The position numbers were made by a program, and so were the translations under genes. Positions 47,265 through 56,290 of a stretch of 64,000 nucleotides of DNA are shown here, in pieces. Location: positions 1-64,000 of the forward strand of contig JAHDWL010000001.1 in assembly GCA_023384355.1 (NCBI GenBank), given 5' to 3'. Each line of letters opens with the position of its first letter. Position 1 is the stretch's first letter. This DNA is from Anaerolineae bacterium (GTDB taxonomy: Bacteria > Chloroflexota > Anaerolineae > Promineifilales > Promineifilaceae). The notes beneath the pieces were generated by a model. That model did not search any database, was not told where the DNA came from, and saw only the letters and a program-made list of their open reading frames with translations.

Positions 47265-47787
47265 AAACCGTATTATTCTCTATCCGCCCGGAACCGGCAC
47301 GAAATGGCGCGCGGCGAATTCCAGTGGATGGAAAAATTGGACTGGATGCCTGACGCAGTTTGTGTTAAACTCCCATTAGAATCTTTGTGTCTGTCCAGTG
47401 GTTAATTATTAACCACGCGAAGGCAATGGATCGGCTTCGTCCACAGAGCCGGCAACTTCGCGAACAGGCAGGCCAATTGGCGCCAATGACGCGCCACACA
47501 CGCGACGATTCGCGATTAGCATTTTGCATGACGCATAGCGACGTTCAGATATCCCGTATCGATTGTCGTGCCGGTCTGACCGGTGCAGTGCGAAAAACGC
47601 ACTCGTCTCATTGCCCCTCCCTGTTTCTCGTGAATCGTTGGAGTATGCCTCGCGCGGTTGTGTTTACTACCAGCCCACAATCTACCACAACCGAATCCAT
47701 TGCCCGGAACGGGTTTCCCGCTTATTACTCCGCGGGATGATCCGCTGACTGATTGTCATTATTTACTGGCGAAGGAGTTTACCGAGA
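47265..47787. other. Gene-poor region with palindrome and hairpin
   Basis: No convincing gene in this 523-base stretch. It holds a perfect 19-base palindrome GTGGTTAATTATTAACCAC at 47398-47416, 16 bases after a -10-like TAGAAT (47377-47382). A 6-bp hairpin AGTGCG/CGCACT lies at 47587-47603. It may be the long leader of the small gene at 47788 or hold an untranslated RNA. Confidence 0.45.
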
Positions 47788-47976
47788 ATGTCTAAGAAGA
47801 AGGTAGTGTTGACGGATGATCAGAGGAAACGTAACGCGGAAATTCTGGCTCGCCTGGAAGAAGAGCGGACACGACTGATCGAAGAGACGCGCGCACTGCA
47901 ACAACAGGAACGTCGCCGGCCGGGACGAAAGCGCAAGAGGAAGTCGATCGACGAAATGTTGGTCGCTGCAGACTAA
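47788..47976 (+). CDS. Small highly charged protein, unknown function
   Basis: A 62-residue protein with an AAGGAG about 11 bases before the ATG and its own terminator. It starts MSKKKVVLTDDQRKRN, continues as a charged helix (EEERTRLIEETRALQQQ), and has a basic patch RRRPGRKRKRKS before IDEMLVAAD. It may bind nucleic acid or a ribosome-like target. I do not recognise a family. Confidence 0.65.
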   Translation: MSKKKVVLTDDQRKRNAEILARLEEERTRLIEETRALQQQERRRPGRKRKRKSIDEMLVAAD

Positions 47977-48020
47977 CCCTGCGTTGCCGAAAACCCGACA
48001 TTCGTTTTGCCGAACGCCAG

Positions 48021-48058
48021 ACACCCGCGTAATCAACCTGATTCGCGGGTGTTTTTTT
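48021..48058 (+). terminator. Intrinsic terminator after the 62-residue ORF
   Basis: A 9-bp stem ACACCCGCG/CGCGGGTGT (48021-48029 and 48044-48052) with a 14-base loop and a run of seven T. Confidence 0.88.
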
Positions 48059-48158
48059 AATACCCTGCTGGTTGCCGAAGCTGTCCAGCATCATCGGATT
48101 GGCGGGGTTGTTCCATTTGATGGTGACAAATTGTCCATTGTGGCATCTGATTGTGCAC

Positions 48159-48848
48159 TCAACGCAGGACGTCGCGGAAGAGGTTGAGGATGCGTTGCCA
48201 GGCATCTTCGGCCGCCTCAGGGTGGAATGCCGGGCGTTGGTCGTTCATGAATGCATGTTGAGCGCCTGAATAGATAACCATTTCGTGGTTGACGCCGGCG
48301 GCATCCAATAAGGATGCCCGTTTTGCCGCCACTTCGGGCGACACTCCCTTGTCCAGCTCGCCGTAAATCGCCAACACAGGCACTTTGATTCTGGCCGCAT
48401 CCTCCGGCGACATTTCCGGCCCGCCGCCATAACATGGCACGGCTGCGCCCAACCCGGTCAATTTGGCCGCGCCATGCAACGCAAGCCCGCCACCCATGCA
48501 AAATCCGATGACGCCGATCTTTTTCGGGGATACGGCACTGTCGGCAATAAGTTCGTTTATAGCTTGCTGGATGACTTGCAACGCGTCAGGATATTCCAGG
48601 GCCATTGCCAGTTTGCGAGCGTCGTCCGGCTCCGACGCCGTCTCGCCGTAATAGAGATCGGGCGCAAGAGCCACAAACCCCTCGCGAGCGAATCGATCAA
48701 CTATATCGCGGATGTGGTCGTTTAGTCCCCACCACTCTTGGATGACAACGACGCCGGGCCAGGGACCATCGCCAACCGGGATTGCGCGATAGCCGCGGGT
48801 TGAGCGGCCATTGACCACCAATTCAATATCGGGTAGATGTGACATCAT
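48159..48848 (-). CDS. Dienelactone hydrolase family protein
   Basis: A 229-residue alpha/beta hydrolase with the Cys nucleophile of the dienelactone hydrolases, in VIGFCMGGG. The Glu that orients it is in VVIQEWWGLND, the Asp is in YGELDKGVSPE and the His is in SGAQHAFMND. True DLH opens dienelactones in chloroaromatic breakdown, but most chromosomal members have unknown ester or lactone substrates. It is 2 bases from the epimerase gene upstream, so they are probably co-transcribed. Confidence 0.93.
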   Translation of the reverse strand: MMSHLPDIELVVNGRSTRGYRAIPVGDGPWPGVVVIQEWWGLNDHIRDIVDRFAREGFVALAPDLYYGETASEPDDARKLAMALEYPDALQVIQQAINELIADSAVSPKKIGVIGFCMGGGLALHGAAKLTGLGAAVPCYGGGPEMSPEDAARIKVPVLAIYGELDKGVSPEVAAKRASLLDAAGVNHEMVIYSGAQHAFMNDQRPAFHPEAAEDAWQRILNLFRDVLR

Positions 48849-48850
48849 GC

Positions 48851-49783
48851 TTACCTCTCTCCCAGAATTTCGCGCAGGGCGGGCCCAAGCGCCGGATACT
48901 CGAAGTTAAAACCGTGCGCCTCCAGTTTTTCAACGCTTACCGGACGACCCTCCAACACCATGGCCGAAATCTCCCCCAATAGTAGTTTCAGGGCGAACTC
49001 AGGCACGGGAAGAATGGCCGGCCGTTTCATAATTTTACCGAGGGTGCGGGTGAACTCCTCGTTTGTAACCGGGTTTGGTGCGGCAAGATTAAATATTCCA
49101 TTTGCACTGCCGGTCTCGGTCAGGAAACGAATGGCGCGGATCACGTCATCAGGATGGATCCATGCGAACCATTGTTTGCCGCTGCCTAATCGTCCTCCGG
49201 CGTAAAGCCTGAATTGCAGCAGGGAAGCAGGCAAGGGGCCGTTTTCACGGTTGAGGAGGGGGGCCGTGCGGGCTACGATTCGGCGTACTCCCATTAGCTC
49301 GACGGCCGCTGTTGATGGTTCCCAGAAATCAGCCACGACTTCGGTCAGAAACCCATGTCCGCGAGGACTATCCTCAGTCATAACCCGATCGCCTGTCGGA
49401 TAATAATCGATCCCCGACATTTGGAAGACAACTTGTGGCTTGACTGTTGCTGCCTCTACAGCTGCCACGACCGCCTGACCGGCCCGCAGACGACTTTCCT
49501 TGATCTGTCGTTTTCGTTCGGCCGACCAAGTGCCGGGAAGAGGGATGATGCCGTTGCCGCCAATGGATTCACCGGCCAGGTTAATAATGGCGAAAGCGCC
49601 TTCGGCGAGGTGGCTCCAACCCGACCCGGATTCGCCGTCCCATTGAACTCCCGTCGCGCCTGCCGGCAATTGCTGGCGTGCCGTATTGCGACTGAGAATG
49701 AACACCTCATGGTTATCGGCTAACAGGCTGTTTGTCAGGTGGCGACCGATGAATCCGGTTCCGCCGGTGATTATATAGCGCAT
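48851..49783 (-). CDS. TIGR01777-type NAD-dependent epimerase/dehydratase
   Basis: A 310-residue extended SDR-like protein of the YfcH/TIGR01777 group. The N-terminal nucleotide motif is IITGGTGFIGRHL. INLAGESIGG is the family signature, and WFAWIHPDDVIRAI and FNLAAPNPVTNEEF are also typical. These proteins are linked to cell division or septum functions in some bacteria, but the reaction is unknown. It is followed by dienelactone hydrolase on the same strand. Confidence 0.92.
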   Translation of the reverse strand: MRYIITGGTGFIGRHLTNSLLADNHEVFILSRNTARQQLPAGATGVQWDGESGSGWSHLAEGAFAIINLAGESIGGNGIIPLPGTWSAERKRQIKESRLRAGQAVVAAVEAATVKPQVVFQMSGIDYYPTGDRVMTEDSPRGHGFLTEVVADFWEPSTAAVELMGVRRIVARTAPLLNRENGPLPASLLQFRLYAGGRLGSGKQWFAWIHPDDVIRAIRFLTETGSANGIFNLAAPNPVTNEEFTRTLGKIMKRPAILPVPEFALKLLLGEISAMVLEGRPVSVEKLEAHGFNFEYPALGPALREILGER

Positions 49784-50008
49784 AACAAGCTACCTCCCGC
49801 TGACAGCAGGTGGAAAAGATTATGTAATCATGGAAATGTTACAAAGTATGTTACAAAATTACTCGGTTTTTCGGATTTCATCACGCCTTCACGCAAGTGT
49901 AATCCAGTTTACACCTGAACTGTAAAAATTTATCACTTATAGGTATTTCTGAATATATACACTGAGTATGTGTAGTTGAACTACAGGGTAAATTGTAGAG
50001 GTAGCTGA
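49784..50008. promoter_or_regulatory. AT-rich divergent control region with direct and inverted repeats
   Basis: Between divergent genes at 49783 and 50009. ATGTTACAAA occurs twice with a 12-base period (49836-49845 and 49848-49857). GTGTAA and TTACAC form an inverted repeat (49897-49914). These look like regulator-binding sites. No complete promoter could be fixed. Confidence 0.5.
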
Positions 50009-51085
50009 ATGAAGAAGTATCTTTCAAGGGTAGCCACGATTATTACACTCTGCCTGGGAGTCAGCCTTGCGGTCTTGGTGTTAGTCCAGGTATGGCAGGT
50101 TCAGGCAGATGGTAATGTGCCGGCCCTGACATACCTGGGAGAAGGCGGAACCTATAGCGTCGGTGAAGAGTATAATTTCATTGTTAAAACGCGGCATCCG
50201 TTTGGATTCATGTTCATGCCCGGCCCTGAGTATCACGCGCGGGACGGTGAGCGTGTCTGGTCGGTGTTGGGCGAAACGAGCGCGCCGACGCCTGAGCACG
50301 CAGTTTCTGTCACAGTTGGCCCAGTCAGCAAGGATTGCGTCATTGATTTTGCCACGATCGATGACGATGAAGACGAACGCATAAATTATTTCAAGCTAAA
50401 CGGCGAAATTATCTACACCATGGGGCAGGGCATGACCACCCGCGGCCGCTTCGTGATCCCGGTGGATGGTGTCCTGAGTTATGAGGTTATGGACAGTATC
50501 GGCATGTTCATCAATGTCTGCCCCAGAAAAATCACTCCGACGCCGACCATGACCCTTACCCCCACGGCGACGCTGGAGCCGACCTTCACGCCTACTCCGA
50601 CCATCACGCCTACTCTTGTTCTTACGCCAACGGCGACAGTTACGGGAACTGTCACGATTACCGGTACCCCGACCATCACAGCGACGGCCACATCTACTCC
50701 GGTGTCCTACACACCCACGGCCGAACCGGACATCGCTACCTCCACACCGTCACCCAGCCCTACCCCAACCAAGGAGCCGCGGTTGCCGGCCTGCACGCGC
50801 ATCAATTTCGAAGTCAGTGGTCAGGAGGCGAAACGAGGATTGTACATTGTTCAGGAAGTTGGCGGCCGGTTCCTTGTGGGGTGGGAGGCTGACGACGGCT
50901 GGAGAGACAGTGGCTGGTTCTACGACATCGATATCACCTTTGATGCCGTCTACGCTGAAGTTTTGTATTACCATGGTCCGGGCGCTGTGCCGGTTCGCAT
51001 GGCAATCATGAATCCCGCACCGGGTACAAACTACGGATGGCTAAGTCGCGGTATGTGCCATGCGTTGGAGGTCGGCTGGCCTTAG
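50009..51085 (+). CDS. Secreted protein with Thr/Pro-rich linker, unknown function
   Basis: A 358-residue protein with an N-terminal signal or anchor (about residues 8-30). An N-terminal beta domain follows (about 35-170, with two Cys). A Thr/Pro linker of about 80 residues comes next (repeats such as TPTxTxTP, about 175-260), and then a C-terminal beta domain with SGQEAKRGLYIV and a terminal Cys. The plan is like other envelope proteins here: two folded ends and a glycosylation-prone stalk. I do not recognise the domains. A GAGG ribosome site precedes the ATG. Confidence 0.75.
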   Translation: MKKYLSRVATIITLCLGVSLAVLVLVQVWQVQADGNVPALTYLGEGGTYSVGEEYNFIVKTRHPFGFMFMPGPEYHARDGERVWSVLGETSAPTPEHAVSVTVGPVSKDCVIDFATIDDDEDERINYFKLNGEIIYTMGQGMTTRGRFVIPVDGVLSYEVMDSIGMFINVCPRKITPTPTMTLTPTATLEPTFTPTPTITPTLVLTPTATVTGTVTITGTPTITATATSTPVSYTPTAEPDIATSTPSPSPTPTKEPRLPACTRINFEVSGQEAKRGLYIVQEVGGRFLVGWEADDGWRDSGWFYDIDITFDAVYAEVLYYHGPGAVPVRMAIMNPAPGTNYGWLSRGMCHALEVGWP

Positions 51086-51107
51086 CGGTCGGCTGGTCAA
51101 GCCAGTC

Positions 51108-52304
51108 TTAGGCAAGAGTTTTGCCGATCAGGATTGTGGGGCGGCCCATCACCTGGGTCAGAAAAATGATCCGGTGATCAGCTCCCCGCAAACGAAGGGC
51201 TTGCCGCAGGACATCGACGTCCAGCGGCGAGCCTCTTTTTTTGATCGTGACCGTTCCCACGTTTCGCTCGCGCAGGTAACTTCGCAGACGCTTTAATTGA
51301 AAGGGGAAATAGTCGTCGATTTGATAGCCGCGGGCGAAGGATGTGGAGACTGGAGCGTCGACAGCCAGATAGGCGATTTGTGGATCGAGCAGGCTCGCGT
51401 CAAGCCGGCAGGCGAGCTGTCCGACGAGGTGGGCGCGGATGATTGCTCCGTCCGGCTCATACAGATAGGCGCGTGGTGAGTCGGCGGCGGCCTCGCCTGG
51501 CTCAAGATCGGTCAGCGTATCCCCATTGGGCAGGAGTGTTGCCCGGCGGGTCGCGGCCGTGCGCAAGCGGCCGTACCACAGAACCGCTTCCTTCACCTCG
51601 CCGCCGAGCGAGACAAACTCCACCTCGGTCTCAGGCGGCAATTCCGCATAGTCGATGCCCGGGCTCACTTTCACAGCCCCGTCAGGTGTCAGCGGATGCC
51701 ATCTGTCGATGAGGCTGAGAGGGGGCAGGTAATCGTCGACCGAGCGCAAACGACGCCCCGGTGCCAGGCGCGCGCCGGTGACGGTGCGTCGGGCGGGATC
51801 GAAGAAGAATCCTCCGACGGGGAACGGCGGTAACTCCGTCAGGTCGGCCAGAACCGGCAGCACCCGCTCGCCCACGTCATAGGCATTCGCATTGGTCCGG
51901 GCCATGGCGACATGAAGCCACTCGCGGTCGACGGCGATTACTTCGGCTCCGGCTGATGCCATTGCGATGGCGTCGCCGCCGATGCCGCAACCTAAATCGG
52001 CCACCGTTTGAATGCCGGCATTCGCGTATCGGCGTGCACGATGGGTTGCCACGACTTCGGCCGTAGCCTGTTCCAATCCGTCGCGGGTGAAGAACATTCG
52101 CGCGGCGCGCGTGAATTTGCGGGTCGCGCGTTGTCGCAGGAGCGCGGTCTCCAGCAGGGCTGCCGCCATGCCCGGCTCTATGTGCTCCCGCAGGCGCGCC
52201 GCCACAGCCAGATGAGTATCAGGCGTGAGCGGTTCGGCGGCCAGCTTGTCCAGCAACGCTGCCCCCTCCGGGCTTGAGACAAAAGCGAGTTCTTCGGGAC
52301 TCAT
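51108..52304 (-). CDS. Class I SAM-dependent methyltransferase with THUMP-like C-terminal domain
   Basis: A 398-residue methyltransferase. The SAM-binding motif is VADLGCGIGGDAIAMA, followed by VIAVDREWLHVAMAR and FFFDPARRTV (the catalytic DPxR-like segment). The C-terminal part (YQIDDYFPFQLKRLRSYLRERNVGTVTIKKRG) matches the THUMP-like domain found after such methyltransferases. RNA modification is likely but the target is unknown. It is 10 bases upstream of the nuclease-like gene on the same strand. Confidence 0.88.
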   Translation of the reverse strand: MSPEELAFVSSPEGAALLDKLAAEPLTPDTHLAVAARLREHIEPGMAAALLETALLRQRATRKFTRAARMFFTRDGLEQATAEVVATHRARRYANAGIQTVADLGCGIGGDAIAMASAGAEVIAVDREWLHVAMARTNANAYDVGERVLPVLADLTELPPFPVGGFFFDPARRTVTGARLAPGRRLRSVDDYLPPLSLIDRWHPLTPDGAVKVSPGIDYAELPPETEVEFVSLGGEVKEAVLWYGRLRTAATRRATLLPNGDTLTDLEPGEAAADSPRAYLYEPDGAIIRAHLVGQLACRLDASLLDPQIAYLAVDAPVSTSFARGYQIDDYFPFQLKRLRSYLRERNVGTVTIKKRGSPLDVDVLRQALRLRGADHRIIFLTQVMGRPTILIGKTLA

Positions 52305-52314
52305 TATCCGGCGG

Positions 52315-53142
52315 TCAGGCCCACTGTGGCTCCAGCCACAGATCTTCCGGCTCCAACCCGTCTTGATCGACGATGCTAATGTCCTGTGAGTCCTGGCCGG
52401 CGGCCTGTCGCCCGCAATGTGCCCGGTAGGGACAATGGCGGCACTCTTTCCAGTCGTCGGTGAGCGGCCATTCGCCGGCCGTTAATTGATGGTCGATCCC
52501 GGCTACAATCGCTTCCAGCTCGGCCCGATTTCGATGGTGGGTGACCCTGTCATAAGCGATGCGACGCGGTGTGGCTGGTTCGGCCACATACCAGTAGATG
52601 AAAGTCAGCCGGTCAGGAGCGAACGCTTCCGGCAGCTGGGGCACGAGCGCCGTGCCGCCCTCAGCCAGGACAAACAGATAGACGCGGGTTTGCCAGGCGC
52701 GCACCAAACGAGCCATCTCACGCGGCTCGCCGGTTTTCCAGTCGAACAGGGAGGATGCAGGTTTGCCGTCGGCGGCGGGGCCAACGATGAGCAGATCGAA
52801 ACGCCCGGTGAGTCTGTGGCGGCCGTCCGGCCCTATGGGAACGGTGAGCGAAGTTTCCGCAAATCGACGACCATCGGGCAGCGCTGGCGCGTCGTGCTCG
52901 AAGGTTGTCCACCAGCTTTCGAGAACCGGATCACGTGTACCCTCTCCGGCGATCGGTAGCCCCAGAAAACGGCGCTCGACCCAGCGGTGGAAGCGGCGTC
53001 CCCGTTCATAAGCCAGTTCCAGCTCGGAGTCGAGCGGCGCTTCCGGCCACGGAACGTGAACCAGATAGCGTAGATAAAAACGACGAGGGCAAGCCTGGAA
53101 TGTATATAAATGTTGCTGCGCGAGAGTCAGACTTTCAGCCAT
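52315..53142 (-). CDS. Cas4/RecB-like PD-(D/E)XK nuclease with probable [4Fe-4S] cluster
   Basis: A 275-residue nuclease-fold protein. The first Cys is in FQACPRRFYLRYLV, a His in GRRFHRWVERR is catalytic-like, RFDLLIV and SLFDWKTG give the D-DxK core, and QTRVYLFVL is the Q-xxx-Y motif. Three more Cys in ECRHCPYRAHC complete the cluster ligands seen in Cas4 and AddB. I start at the ATG 53142 because GGGGTGAT precedes it. No Cas genes or repeats are nearby, so it is probably a stand-alone DNA repair exonuclease. Confidence 0.87.
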   Translation of the reverse strand: MAESLTLAQQHLYTFQACPRRFYLRYLVHVPWPEAPLDSELELAYERGRRFHRWVERRFLGLPIAGEGTRDPVLESWWTTFEHDAPALPDGRRFAETSLTVPIGPDGRHRLTGRFDLLIVGPAADGKPASSLFDWKTGEPREMARLVRAWQTRVYLFVLAEGGTALVPQLPEAFAPDRLTFIYWYVAEPATPRRIAYDRVTHHRNRAELEAIVAGIDHQLTAGEWPLTDDWKECRHCPYRAHCGRQAAGQDSQDISIVDQDGLEPEDLWLEPQWA

Positions 53143-53267
53143 GGGATCACCCCGCATTGATTTGGATGCATGATAGGGCAAGAATGACTGCCGCGCAATG
53201 GCCATGCCTGAGAGTTCCACGTTGCCGGTTGACGCACGCCATCGTCACGGGCAGAATGGAGCACTTG

Positions 53268-54404
53268 ATGAAACCTCCGTCACCATTTGTCGTGCGCTCG
53301 CTTCTCGTGCTGCTCTCCCTGTTCGCGCTTGCCGCGTGTACCACCATCGCGCAGCCGGGTCCGACTGCGACACACGTTGCACCGACCGTGCGCCCTTCAC
53401 CCTCGGCCGTGCCGGTGACGATCGTCCCGCCATCGGCCACGCCACCCCCAACGCCGACCGCGCCACCGCCGGCCACGCCCACTCCCGTGCCGTCCCCCAG
53501 TGCCACCCCTGATACATCCGGCGTGGGATTGCCATGTCCGGCGACACCGCCCGCCAAACCGGAGTATGCCCGCTATGTGCTTTCGAATGAGCCGTGGCCA
53601 ACACCGGACCCGACCGCGCCGATGCCGCTCTCTATCGCCGACCCATTACCGACGGCCGGTCGCAACACAGGTTATTCCTATGGTTCCGACGGCAGCGGTC
53701 GTTACCTGCTGCATAACGGTCTGGATATGGCCGATGAGGCCGACAACCTGGCCGTGGCGGTGGCCGATGGCACAGTTATAGTTGCCCGCGGCGATCAGGA
53801 AGAGATGTTCGGCTGGCGATGCGATTGGTATGGCGAACTTGTCGTGATCCGGCTTGACGAGTCATGGGCCGATCAGCCGGTTTATGCGTTGTACGGGCAC
53901 ATCAAGGATGTTCAGGTGAGCGAGGGGCAACGGGTGGAGCGCGGCGAGCCGGTGGCCCGCGAGGGAACGGCCGGGGTGGCTGTGGTGCCGCATCTACATC
54001 TTGAGGTTCGCGTCGGCAGCAACACTTTCGGCGCAACGCGCAACCCTCTGTTGTGGATCGAGCCGTGGAGTGGCGGTGGTATTATTGCCGGGCGGCTGCT
54101 CGATCCCGATGGTCGTGCCTGGGAGGGCGTCACTGTTACGCTGATCGACCGCAATGGCCCCGCGGAATTCCTGAATACCTGGACCTATCTTGATGACCCC
54201 GATCACCTGATCCGGCCTGAGCCGGCACTGGCCGAGAATTTCGTTTTCGGTCCGGTGGCGGCGGGGAATTACGACGTCTACACCAGCATTCAGGGCGTCG
54301 AATATCGGGTGCCGGTCGAGGTGGTAGACGGGCAAATAAACACGGTGGAGATCGTCACCGAACCCTTCCGCACGCCGACGCCACAGCCAACGGCCACTCC
54401 CTGA
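53268..54404 (+). CDS. M23-type peptidase lipoprotein
   Basis: A 378-residue exported protein. The lipoprotein signal ends at LFALAACTT, followed by a Pro/Thr-rich stalk of about 70 residues. The LytM/M23 domain has LLHNGLDMAD (first His and Asp ligands), YALYGHIKDVQVSEGQRVERGEPVA and VPHLHLEVRV (H-x-H). The end (IIAGRLLDPDGRAWEGVTVTL) resembles a carboxypeptidase regulatory Ig-like domain. It probably cuts or binds cell-wall peptides. ATG 53268 lies 6 bases after GGAG. Confidence 0.88.
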   Translation: MKPPSPFVVRSLLVLLSLFALAACTTIAQPGPTATHVAPTVRPSPSAVPVTIVPPSATPPPTPTAPPPATPTPVPSPSATPDTSGVGLPCPATPPAKPEYARYVLSNEPWPTPDPTAPMPLSIADPLPTAGRNTGYSYGSDGSGRYLLHNGLDMADEADNLAVAVADGTVIVARGDQEEMFGWRCDWYGELVVIRLDESWADQPVYALYGHIKDVQVSEGQRVERGEPVAREGTAGVAVVPHLHLEVRVGSNTFGATRNPLLWIEPWSGGGIIAGRLLDPDGRAWEGVTVTLIDRNGPAEFLNTWTYLDDPDHLIRPEPALAENFVFGPVAAGNYDVYTSIQGVEYRVPVEVVDGQINTVEIVTEPFRTPTPQPTATP

Positions 54405-54465
54405 ACCGATTTCCGGGAGGATTTTTTGGTCGCAGCCTTTCTCGCGGCGTGATAGGATCACGCAC

Positions 54466-55449
54466 ATGTTATTCGTCGATAATAACGGGATAACCAACCC
54501 CCGACTAAACCTTGCTCTGGAGGAATATCTCCTGCGACAGGTCGACGAGGAGCAGCCGATTCTGCTCTTTTACGTCAATGAGCCGTCGGTTATCATCGGC
54601 CGCAATCAGAACACGATCGAGGAAATCGATCCCGACTATGTCAATGCCCACGGCATCCATGTCGTGCGCCGGTTATCAGGCGGCGGCGCGGTCTACCATG
54701 ATCCGGGCAACCTCAATTTCAGCTTCATCACCCGTGGCAAGGATGATCTGCACAACTTCGCCAGATTCACCGGGCCGGTCATCGACGGTCTGAGAGCGAT
54801 GGGTGTGCCCGCGGAGTTGCGCGGCCGGAGCGATATCTTCGTTGACGGCCGCAAAATCTCCGGCAATGCCCAGTATGCCACGCCAACGCGCATGTTCAGC
54901 CACGGCACGCTGCTTTTCGATACGGACATCGCCGAGATGTTGCGGGCCATTAACCCGCGCCGCCTGGCGATCGAGTCGAAGGCCGTGCACTCTGTACGCA
55001 ACGTGGTGGCCAATATCCGTGAGCTGTTGCCCGGTGATATGACGATCAATGACCTGAAAGCGGCGTTGTTACGCAGCATCTTCGATGATGGGCCGGTTCC
55101 GACACTGGGGCTCGGTGTCGAGGATTGGCAACGGGTCGCGGCAATTGCCCATGAGCGCTATGACCAGTGGGCGTGGAACTACGGCCGCTCGCCCAGATTC
55201 AACGTGCAGAAGAGCGCCCGTCTGCCGGCGGGCAAGATCGATACCCGCATCGAGGTGGATGGAGGGTTAATCCAGGAGATCAAAATTTACGGCGATTTCA
55301 GCGGCCGCGAGGATATTGCCGGTCTTGAGGCAATACTGGCGGGCGTGCCCTATGATCGGGAGAGGTTGACCGCGGCTTTGGGCGAGGTCGATCTGAATCG
55401 CTATTTTGGTCAGATGGACGGCGTGACGTTCATCGACTTGTTATATTAG
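54466..55449 (+). CDS. lplA: Lipoate-protein ligase A
   Basis: A 327-residue LplA, which attaches lipoate to 2-oxoacid dehydrogenase and glycine cleavage proteins. Substrate motifs are IIGRNQNTIEEI, VVRRLSGGGAVYHDPGNLNFSF and DGRKISGNAQYAT (with the reactive Lys region). The C-terminal accessory domain (about residues 245-327) is present, so it is the complete ligase type that activates free lipoate with ATP. It is not obviously in an operon. Confidence 0.95.
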   Translation: MLFVDNNGITNPRLNLALEEYLLRQVDEEQPILLFYVNEPSVIIGRNQNTIEEIDPDYVNAHGIHVVRRLSGGGAVYHDPGNLNFSFITRGKDDLHNFARFTGPVIDGLRAMGVPAELRGRSDIFVDGRKISGNAQYATPTRMFSHGTLLFDTDIAEMLRAINPRRLAIESKAVHSVRNVVANIRELLPGDMTINDLKAALLRSIFDDGPVPTLGLGVEDWQRVAAIAHERYDQWAWNYGRSPRFNVQKSARLPAGKIDTRIEVDGGLIQEIKIYGDFSGREDIAGLEAILAGVPYDRERLTAALGEVDLNRYFGQMDGVTFIDLLY

Positions 55450-55590
55450 AATATTTATCGGACTCATAGATCTCAGATCGTGTGGATTGCCGCCGTTTTA
55501 AAATGGACGCCTGGAGTATGCTTTGTCTATCCTGATTCTGGACAAACAGAGTAAGATCCGTAATATGGCCGGGTGGCCGCGGAGGGACTA

Positions 55591-56238
55591 ATGAAAATCG
55601 GTTGGGGCGGGCTGGTTATCGCTGGTGTGGCCGGTTTATTGGTGGCCGGGATGGGGTTCTGGTTGGCGACCATGCGCAATCGGATGCAGCCTGCACCGAT
55701 CGAGATCATCCCGGCCCAGGCGGAACCGACGACCGCGCCGATCCCATCCATTGTGCCCCCAACCGTCGGCCCGATGCACGTTTACGTCAGCGGGGCTGTT
55801 AAACATCCGGCCGTCTACGAACTGCCGCCGGGCAGCATCATCGACGATGCCGTGCGCGCCGCCGGAGGTTTTGCCGCTGATGCTGATCCGGCGGCAGTCA
55901 ATCTGGCCCAGCCGGCGGCCGACGGCATGCAAATCCATGTGCCGCTGCTGGCCGAGGCCATCGCTACCCCGCCGCCAATCAGCCTGCCGCCCGGCACTGA
56001 TCCGACCACAGCCGTTCGCATGGGCGGCATAACCGTCGGTGGCCTCATCAATATCAACACTGCCACGCAAGCCGATTTGGAGATGCTGCCCGGCATCGGC
56101 CCTACTATGGCAGCCAACATTATCGCCCACCGGGAGGCCAACGGTCCCTTCGCCACCATCGAGGCGATCATGGACGTGCCGGGGATCGGCGATGGCAAGT
56201 TTGAGGCGATGAAGGCCTTGATCACCGTAGGGCCGTGA
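55591..56238 (+). CDS. comEA: ComEA-like DNA-binding protein (SLBB plus helix-hairpin-helix)
   Basis: A 215-residue protein with one N-terminal membrane segment (about residues 5-27). Then a SLBB domain (MHVYVSGAVKHPAVYEL, about 60-120) and two helix-hairpin-helix motifs at the C-terminus (ININTATQADLEMLPGIGP and FATIEAIMDVPGIG). This layout is that of ComEA, which binds double-stranded DNA during natural transformation. ComEC is not in the window. GGAGG precedes the ATG at 55591. Confidence 0.9.
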   Translation: MKIGWGGLVIAGVAGLLVAGMGFWLATMRNRMQPAPIEIIPAQAEPTTAPIPSIVPPTVGPMHVYVSGAVKHPAVYELPPGSIIDDAVRAAGGFAADADPAAVNLAQPAADGMQIHVPLLAEAIATPPPISLPPGTDPTTAVRMGGITVGGLININTATQADLEMLPGIGPTMAANIIAHREANGPFATIEAIMDVPGIGDGKFEAMKALITVGP

Positions 56239-56290
56239 GACAGGATGAAATCTGTCGGCGGGTAGGATAGATTTATGGAAACCTGCGAGC

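Noticed and set aside
47387-47740. A 117-codon plus-strand frame in the empty region
   Set aside because: It starts at the palindrome, has no ribosome site and no coding-like composition.
52315-53142. CRISPR-associated context for the Cas4-like gene
   Set aside because: I found no repeat-spacer array or other cas gene in this window.
52905-53267. Earlier start for the M23 lipoprotein
   Set aside because: It would overlap the nuclease gene on the other strand and would hide the lipoprotein signal. The ATG at 53268 has a good ribosome site and a signal sequence.
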